The notes under the pieces were generated by a model. That model worked only from the letters and a program-made list of their open reading frames with translations, was not told where the DNA came from and ran no database searches. From positions 1-7,772 of the forward strand of contig JBAQCS010000059.1 of assembly GCA_049294415.1 (NCBI GenBank): DNA of 7,772 nt. Reading direction: 5' to 3'. Shown piece after piece: positions 1-3,242 of this stretch (the first letter of the stretch is position 1; each line of letters begins with the position of its first letter). A program made the position numbers and the translations under genes. This DNA is from JAEZRQ01 sp049294415 (GTDB lineage: Bacteria > Patescibacteriota > Patescibacteriia > Patescibacteriales > UBA12465).

Positions 1-1
1 C

Positions 2-283
2 TTAAATCCACTAAAAAAAGTTAATATTTTAATTTTAGCTTGTACGCATTATCCATTTTTACATAATCAAATAAAAAAAATTATGGGGCCAAGCGTTATT
101 ATTCCTGATACTGGTAAATTAGTAGCCTTGAGCTTGAAAGATTATTTAAATAGACATAGAGTGTTACCAAGCACTACCACTAAAGCAGAGTTTTATACGA
201 CTGATAATCCTAACTCATTTAAAAAACTAGCAGAAAAATTTTTAGGCAGTGAGATTAAAAAAATATCACAGATTAAGTTATGA
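2..283 (+). CDS. murI: Glutamate racemase, C-terminal part (5' truncated by window edge)
   Basis: Reading from base 2, the frame is open for 93 codons and ends in TGA. Only the C-terminal third of a protein of usually about 260 residues is present. The visible part contains ACTHYPFL; the Cys codon at 41-43 is the second catalytic cysteine of the Asp/Glu racemase family (usual motif GCTHYP, here Ala replaces Gly). It is followed by VIIPDTG, then FYTTD and FKKLAEKFLG, the typical end of MurI. The enzyme interconverts L- and D-glutamate in the cytoplasm to supply D-Glu for peptidoglycan. The ATG at base 83 is internal and is not the start, because the conserved Cys motif lies upstream of it. The stop overlaps the holA start as ATGA, which suggests translational coupling. 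Identification is from motifs and the length to the C-terminus; the first catalytic Cys is outside the window. Confidence 0.93.
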   Translation, partial: LNPLKKVNILILACTHYPFLHNQIKKIMGPSVIIPDTGKLVALSLKDYLNRHRVLPSTTTKAEFYTTDNPNSFKKLAEKFLGSEIKKISQIKL

Positions 284-1263
284 TTATTTTCTTTTACGGA
301 GCCGATTCTTATCGCAGCAGACAAAAACTAAATGAACTAAAAGATAAATTTATTAGCGAAATAGATCCTGCTTCGCAAAGTTTAATAGTGGTCAGTGGTA
401 GCACCACGACTCTTAAAGAAATTAATGACAAAATAAATACCGGCTCACTCTTTGTTAAAAAAAGAATGGTAGTAATTGAAGATATCTTTGAAAATAAAAG
501 CGATAAATTATTAGGTGAGCTAGAAGCATTTTTAAAAAATCATAGTGAAAGTAAAAATACTGACGAAGAAAATATTATTATTTTTTACGACCATGATATT
601 AATGGTAAGAATAATAAATTAAAAAAAGAGGGTAAAAAATTATTAACCTACTTACTTAAACAAAAATACGTTCAAGAATTTAAAGCTTTAGCTGGAGCAC
701 AAGTAACTGATTTTATAAAACAAGAAGTAACTAAACTAGACAGAAAAATAGCTACTTCAGCTATCAATCTATTAATTACTCGCACCAACTCTGATTTATG
801 GCGCATCGCTTCTGAACTGCATAAATTAGCTATGATGCTTAAAGCTGGCGAAGAAATAACAGAACAGTTAATTCTAGATAATGTCACCGGGGTTTTTGAT
901 GATGACATTTTTGCTTTAACTGATGCTATTTCCGCTAGAAATGCTAAAAAAACTTTAAACTTACTAGAAAGACAATATTTAGCTGGGGTTAGCGAAGATT
1001 ATGTTTTAGTCATGTTGATTCGCCAATTTAAGATTTTATTACAAATTAAAAGTGCTGTAGAAGCTAATTTAAGTGCGACGGCCATGGCTAGCGAATTAAA
1101 ACTTCATCCTTACGTCATCAAAAAAGGGTTGACACAAGTTAGTGCTTTTAGCTTAAATGATTTAAAAGATAAACTAAATAAACTGATCGCCATCGACTTT
1201 GCTAATAAAACCGGACAAAGCGAAACTAAGACAGAATTAGCTTTATTTTTAATAAAATTATAA
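280..1263 (+). CDS. holA: DNA polymerase III subunit delta
   Basis: This 327-residue protein has the usual length for HolA (about 330-345). The delta subunit opens the beta sliding clamp and is part of the clamp-loader complex. The N-terminus MIIFFYGADSY matches the family opening, in which a degenerate P-loop region replaces an active ATPase site. SLFVKKRMVVIED (about residues 56-68) matches the conserved segment between strands of domain I. The segment around 168-185 (TNSDLWRIASELHKLAM) matches the domain II helix usually read as DLRxIxxExEKL. IFALTDAISARNAKK (210-224) and LHPYVIKK (275-282) mark the C-terminal collar domain. No Shine-Dalgarno sequence precedes the ATG, and the four-base ATGA overlap with murI suggests reinitiation. 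A murI-holA pair followed by rpsT fits the common bacterial habit of holA lying near rpsT, although here a tRNA cluster separates them. Confidence 0.93.
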   Translation: MIIFFYGADSYRSRQKLNELKDKFISEIDPASQSLIVVSGSTTTLKEINDKINTGSLFVKKRMVVIEDIFENKSDKLLGELEAFLKNHSESKNTDEENIIIFYDHDINGKNNKLKKEGKKLLTYLLKQKYVQEFKALAGAQVTDFIKQEVTKLDRKIATSAINLLITRTNSDLWRIASELHKLAMMLKAGEEITEQLILDNVTGVFDDDIFALTDAISARNAKKTLNLLERQYLAGVSEDYVLVMLIRQFKILLQIKSAVEANLSATAMASELKLHPYVIKKGLTQVSAFSLNDLKDKLNKLIAIDFANKTGQSETKTELALFLIKL

Positions 1264-1282
1264 AAAAAATTTAGACTAGATT

Positions 1283-1313
1283 AAGACGTTATTTATTTCA
1301 CTAAATATGTCTT
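1283..1313 (+). terminator. Weak hairpin downstream of holA, possible terminator
   Basis: AAGAC at 1283-1287 pairs with GTCTT at 1309-1313, and inside it ATTTA (1291-1295) pairs with TAAAT (1302-1306) around a 6-nt loop. A 3x2 internal loop separates the two 5-bp helices. There is no clean run of T directly after it, so termination would be inefficient. It may simply be an AT-rich dyad. It is the only structure between the holA stop and the tRNA promoter. Confidence 0.3.
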
Positions 1314-1322
1314 TGAAAACTA

Positions 1323-1351
1323 TTGCCTTTTTCTTTTTAGTCTGTTATATT
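1323..1351 (+). promoter_or_regulatory. Sigma-70-type promoter for the tRNA cluster
   Basis: The -35 candidate TTGCCT (1323-1328) is followed by a 17-base spacer and the -10 box TATATT (1346-1351). TG at 1343-1344 makes it an extended -10 (TGTTATATT). Predicted transcription start is near 1358, about 59 bases before the first tRNA. It has the same style as the rpsT promoter at 1785-1813. Predicted from sequence only. Confidence 0.6.
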
Positions 1352-1416
1352 CAATAAAGAGTTTAAAAGACTCCCATTTTGTTTTTAGGCTAATACAAAA
1401 AAATTGCTAAAATTAA

Positions 1417-1490
1417 GGGCAATTAGCTCAGTTGGTTAGAGCGCTACACTGATAATGTAGAGGTCGGAGGTTCGAGTCCTCCATTGCCCA
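1417..1490 (+). tRNA. tRNA-Ile(GAT)
   Basis: A full cloverleaf can be drawn. The acceptor GGGCAAT (1417-1423) pairs with ATTGCCC (1483-1489). The D stem is GCTC/GAGC. The anticodon stem CTACA/TGTAG encloses loop CTGATAA with anticodon GAT at 1451-1453. The T stem GGAGG/CCTCC encloses TTCGAGT. The discriminator is A1490. The next bases are CAT, so CCA is not encoded and must be added by CCA-adding enzyme. It reads AUC/AUU codons and is the first gene of the four-tRNA cluster. Confidence 0.96.
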
Positions 1491-1516
1491 CATAAAACGG
1501 GAAATCGTTTAAGTAT

Positions 1517-1589
1517 CGCGGGGTAGAGCAGTTGGCAGCTCGCCAGGCCCATAACCTGGAGGCCGTCGGTTCGAATCCGACCCCCGCAA
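1517..1589 (+). tRNA. Initiator tRNA-fMet(CAT) with an altered anticodon stem-loop
   Basis: The gene is recognised as the initiator by the C1xA72 mismatch (C1517 against A1588) at the end of an otherwise paired acceptor stem, and by the A11:U24 pair in the D stem GAGC/GCTC. Both are bacterial initiator hallmarks: C1xA72 allows formylation, and elongators usually have Y11:R24. The anticodon CAT is at 1550-1552 and the T arm is GTCGG-TTCGAAT-CCGAC. The discriminator A1589 is followed by CAA, so CCA is not encoded. Two oddities stand out. The anticodon stem is CCAGG/CCTGG, so the three conserved G:C pairs become A29:U41, G30:C40 and G31:C39. The loop is CCCATAA, so position 33 (base 1549) is C where U33 is almost universal. 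The fold is otherwise intact, so this is not an obvious pseudogene. Confidence 0.95.
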
Positions 1590-1604
1590 CAAACAATTTA
1601 GTAG

Positions 1605-1679
1605 GCCTCGGTAGCTCAGTGGTAGAGCAAAGGATTGAAAATCCTTGTGTCGTCAGTTCGATTCTGACCCGGGGCACCA
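1605..1679 (+). tRNA. tRNA-Phe(GAA), CCA encoded
   Basis: The acceptor GCCTCGG (1605-1611) pairs with CCGGGGC (1669-1675) with one T4:G69 wobble. The D stem is GCTC/GAGC. The anticodon stem AAGGA/TCCTT encloses TTGAAAA with anticodon GAA at 1637-1639. The T arm is GTCAG-TTCGATT-CTGAC. The discriminator A1676 is followed by CCA (1677-1679), the only encoded CCA among the four tRNAs here. The end at 1679 includes that CCA. Confidence 0.96.
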
Positions 1680-1685
1680 AGTAAA

Positions 1686-1756
1686 CGGGGTGTAGTATAC
1701 TGGTAGTACGCATGCTTTGGGAGCATGTTGACTGGGTTCGATTCCCAGCACCCCGA
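1686..1756 (+). tRNA. tRNA-Pro(TGG)
   Basis: The acceptor CGGGGTG (1686-1692) pairs with CACCCCG (1749-1755), giving the C1:G72 pair with A73 typical of bacterial tRNA-Pro. The anticodon stem CATGC/GCATG encloses TTTGGGA with anticodon TGG at 1718-1720 and G37 at 1721. The variable loop has 4 bases and the T arm is CTGGG-TTCGATT-CCCAG. The D stem GTAT/GTAC has one T13:G22 wobble. After A1756 comes CAT, so CCA is not encoded. G36-G37 makes it a substrate for the TrmD enzyme encoded at 6548-7204. Confidence 0.96.
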
Positions 1757-1761
1757 CATTT

Positions 1762-1801
1762 AATTAAATAAAGACTGGTAACTCTTGCTTTTTATTTAAT
1801 T
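1762..1801 (+). terminator. AT-only inverted repeat after the tRNA cluster, possible terminator
   Basis: AATTAAATAAA (1762-1772) is the exact reverse complement of TTTATTTAATT (1791-1801), giving 11 A:T pairs, with a G-T and an A-T pair extending inward. The loop has about 14 bases. The 3' arm is T-rich, so it could slow or end transcription of the tRNA operon. The lack of G:C pairs makes it a weak terminator, and it overlaps the predicted rpsT promoter at 1785-1813. A role as a processing or operator dyad is equally possible. Confidence 0.4.
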
Positions 1802-1813
1802 TCGTGCTAACAT
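1785..1813 (+). promoter_or_regulatory. Extended -10 promoter for rpsT
   Basis: The -35 candidate TTGCTT (1785-1790), a 17-base spacer and TAACAT (1808-1813) preceded by TGC (1805-1807) give an extended -10 promoter. The -35 plus following T-run and the TGn element resemble the tRNA promoter at 1323-1351. The predicted start is near 1820, leaving a leader of about 31 bases before rpsT. It may also drive rpsO and the NYN gene, since no other convincing promoter is seen before 3112. Confidence 0.55.
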
Positions 1814-1850
1814 CCAAGTAATAATTAACGAATTTTATTAAAAATACCGT

Positions 1851-2111
1851 ATGCCAAATAAGAAATCTGCAAAAAAAGAATTGCGTAAGACTATCAAACG
1901 TAACATCGCTAACAAAAAAGTTTCTGATGTTATGAAAAAAGCTGTAAAAACTACTATTAAAGCTGTTGTAGCTGGTGAAAAAATAGCCAAAGAAGAAATC
2001 TCTAAGACTATTAAAGCTATTGATAAAGCTGCTAAAAAAGGAGTTATTAAGAAAAATACTGCAGCTCGTAAAAAGTCTCGCCTACAAAAGAAAGTTAACA
2101 CTTTAAAATAA
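1851..2111 (+). CDS. rpsT: 30S ribosomal protein S20
   Basis: This 86-residue, very Lys-rich protein has the standard S20 length. The opening MPNKKSAKKELRKT and the C-terminal segment KKGVIKKNTAARKKSRL (about residues 62-78) match the two most conserved parts of bS20, which forms a three-helix bundle bound to 16S rRNA in the body of the small subunit. The ATG at 1851 gives exactly the family N-terminus. The upstream sequence (AAAATACCGT before ATG) holds no Shine-Dalgarno motif. It is probably co-transcribed with rpsO 80 bases downstream, because no clear terminator separates them. Confidence 0.96.
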   Translation: MPNKKSAKKELRKTIKRNIANKKVSDVMKKAVKTTIKAVVAGEKIAKEEISKTIKAIDKAAKKGVIKKNTAARKKSRLQKKVNTLK

Positions 2112-2141
2112 ATCTTTTTTAATTAAGACTTGTTCTTGGAT

Positions 2142-2166
2142 GCGACGTGAGCTTTTGCTTCATCGC
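2142..2166 (+). promoter_or_regulatory. Hairpin in the rpsO leader
   Basis: GCGA (2142-2145) pairs with TCGC (2163-2166), G2147 with C2161, and GAGC (2149-2152) with GCTT (2157-2160, one G-U) around a TTTT loop, with one C-A mismatch and one bulged T. The element is GC-rich against its surroundings and lies 25 bases upstream of the S15 start. S15 is autoregulated through leader structures in several bacteria, so this could be its binding site. That role is inferred. The segment also contains a 12-codon upstream ORF (2140-2178). Confidence 0.45.
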
Positions 2167-2191
2167 TTCTCGGTTTAAGCCCATCATCAAG

Positions 2192-2575
2192 ATGTTAGAC
2201 AAAAAAACAAAGGAGAAAATTATTAAAAAGTTCCGTGTTCACGATACTGATACTGGTTCTTCACAAGTTCAGATTGCTATCTTAACTGAAGAAATCAAAG
2301 AATTAACTGATCACTTAAAACTTCACAAGCATGATTTCTCTTCCCGCCGTGGTTTACTGAAGAAAGTTGGCGAAAGAAGAAAACTACTTAAGTATTTACA
2401 AAAAGAAAACGAGACTCAATTTAGAGAATTAGCTGAAAAATTGAAATTAAAGATTGCTAATAAGTTAATTGCTGAAGAAGAAGAGGCAAAATTGAAAGAA
2501 AAGAAATATGCCCCAACTGAAGAAGAGGCTGAGGATATGCCTAAAGATCTTCCTGAGGAATTAATTGAAGACTAA
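2192..2575 (+). CDS. rpsO: 30S ribosomal protein S15 with acidic C-terminal extension
   Basis: The 127-residue product carries a complete S15 core in residues 1-89: DTGSSQVQ (20-27), HLKLHKHDFSSRRGLL (41-56) and RRKLLKYL (62-69), the rRNA-binding helices that contact 16S helices 20-22. The usual length is about 88-89. The extra 38 residues are charged and mainly acidic (EEEEAK at 95-100, then TEEEAED and the final EELIED). I chose ATG 2192 because MLDKKTKEKI matches the S15 N-terminus. A GTG at 2147 would add 15 residues of unlikely sequence (MSFCFIASRF) translated from the leader hairpin. There is no Shine-Dalgarno before the ATG. Downstream lie a NYN-domain gene and pnp, so the classic rpsO-pnp neighbourhood is kept with one insertion. 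Confidence 0.95.
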   Translation: MLDKKTKEKIIKKFRVHDTDTGSSQVQIAILTEEIKELTDHLKLHKHDFSSRRGLLKKVGERRKLLKYLQKENETQFRELAEKLKLKIANKLIAEEEEAKLKEKKYAPTEEEAEDMPKDLPEELIED

Positions 2576-2604
2576 ATTTTTTAGAGAACGGCTTTACAAC
2601 TTAT

Positions 2605-3111
2605 ATGATAAAACATAAAGAACAGAGAGTAGGTGTTTTGGTGGATGTGTCGAATATGTATCATTCTGCTCGTAATTTGTATAACCGTCGTGCTAATTTT
2701 AAAGAGATTTTAAACCAAGCAGTGGCTCTTCGGAAACTTATCCGGGCCACTGCTTATGTTATAAAGAGCGATAATGAAGATGAGATGGCTTTTTTTGAAG
2801 CTTTAAGTCAGCAGGGGTTTGAAGTTAAAATGAAAGGACTGCAAACCTTTGCTGGTGGAGCTAAAAAAGGTGATTGGGATGTAGGAATTGCTATCGATGC
2901 TATTAAATTAGCAGATAAACTAGATGTTATTATTTTAGTTTCAGGCGATGGTGATTATTTACCATTAGTTTCTTACCTGCAAAATAATAAAGGCTGTTTA
3001 GTTGAAATTATGGCCTTTAGAAAAACTTGTTCCGCTAAATTAATCGAAGAATCTGATGATTTTATCGATTTATCTAACGATAAAAAGTTTTTAATTGGTC
3101 GTCAAAAATAA
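2605..3111 (+). CDS. NYN-domain (LabA/DUF88-type, PIN-like) putative ribonuclease
   Basis: This 168-residue protein is almost entirely one NYN domain, a PIN-like fold with a metal-binding acidic site; family members are predicted or shown RNases. The motif order is visible: VGVLVDVSNMYHSAR (9-23) with D14 and N17; KKGDWDVGIAIDAI (87-100) with D90, D92 and D98; and ILVSGDGDYLPLV (110-122) with D115 and D117. All acidic positions expected for metal coordination appear present. No signal peptide, membrane segment or extra RNA-binding domain is seen. It starts 29 bases after rpsO, with no promoter or Shine-Dalgarno visible, and ends just before a terminator, so it likely shares the rpsT-rpsO transcript. 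Its place between rpsO and pnp suggests a role in rRNA, tRNA or mRNA processing. The substrate is unknown. Confidence 0.88.
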   Translation: MIKHKEQRVGVLVDVSNMYHSARNLYNRRANFKEILNQAVALRKLIRATAYVIKSDNEDEMAFFEALSQQGFEVKMKGLQTFAGGAKKGDWDVGIAIDAIKLADKLDVIILVSGDGDYLPLVSYLQNNKGCLVEIMAFRKTCSAKLIEESDDFIDLSNDKKFLIGRQK

Positions 3112-3119
3112 AAAATTTT

Positions 3120-3152
3120 AAAACTTCGCGGCTAGTGGCTGAGAGGTTTTTT
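3120..3152 (+). terminator. Intrinsic terminator of the rpsT-rpsO-NYN unit
   Basis: The 5' arm 3120-3132 (AAAACTTCGCGGC) pairs with the 3' arm 3138-3150 (GCTGAGAGGTTTT) around the loop TAGTG. This gives 13 positions with one G-A mismatch and two G-U wobbles. The run of six T at 3147-3152 follows and an A-rich stretch precedes it. It begins 8 bases after the NYN stop codon. Confidence 0.75.
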
Positions 3153-3171
3153 AAAATAAATTAATTAGGGC

Positions 3172-3228
3172 TTGGTCATTAAATAGATAGCACTGTAATT
3201 TTTTACAGTTCTGTAATTTATTGGCCAA
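3172..3228 (+). promoter_or_regulatory. Long bent hairpin in the pnp 5' leader (candidate cis-regulatory RNA)
   Basis: The outer stem pairs TTGGTCATTAAAT (3172-3184) with ATTTATTGGCCAA (3216-3228): 12 of 13 positions pair, with one T-T mismatch and one G-U. AGA (3185-3187) can pair with TCT (3210-3212). The inner hairpin ACTGTAA (3192-3198) and TTACAGT (3203-3209) is a perfect 7-bp stem capped by TTTT. The whole element ends 14 bases before the pnp ATG, which has no Shine-Dalgarno. In E. coli, PNPase represses its own mRNA through an RNase III-cleaved long leader hairpin. This looks like an analogous device, but that is inference. The element must be transcribed to act, and no convincing promoter was found between 3152 and 3172. 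Confidence 0.55.
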
Positions 3229-3242
3229 ACTCCACAAAACAA

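Noticed and set aside
672..908. Minus-strand 78-residue frame inside holA
   Set aside because: It lies wholly within a well-supported gene, has no family motif and no promoter.
1444..1713. Minus-strand 89-residue frame with RIELTTQGF and GVGFEPTAS
   Set aside because: It is the antisense translation of the tRNA-Ile, fMet, Phe and Pro genes, a well-known spurious protein pattern. The tRNA folds explain the sequence.
1838..2101. Minus-strand hydrophobic 87-residue frame opposite rpsT
   Set aside because: Its Phe/Leu/Ile-rich sequence is the complement of the Lys/Ala-rich S20 codons and not a real membrane protein.
2101..2130. T-rich stretch after rpsT as a terminator
   Set aside because: TTAAAA/TTTTAA can pair only as a short A:T stem with no G:C pairs; not enough to call.
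2147..2191. GTG start extending rpsO by 15 residues
   Set aside because: The added residues do not resemble any S15 N-terminus and come from the leader hairpin; ATG 2192 gives the family start.
3172..3199. TTGGTC-16-TGTAAT as the pnp promoter
   Set aside because: The -35 matches at only three positions and the -10 has G at the critical second position. The bases are better explained by the hairpin arms, though a mapped start here would reverse this.
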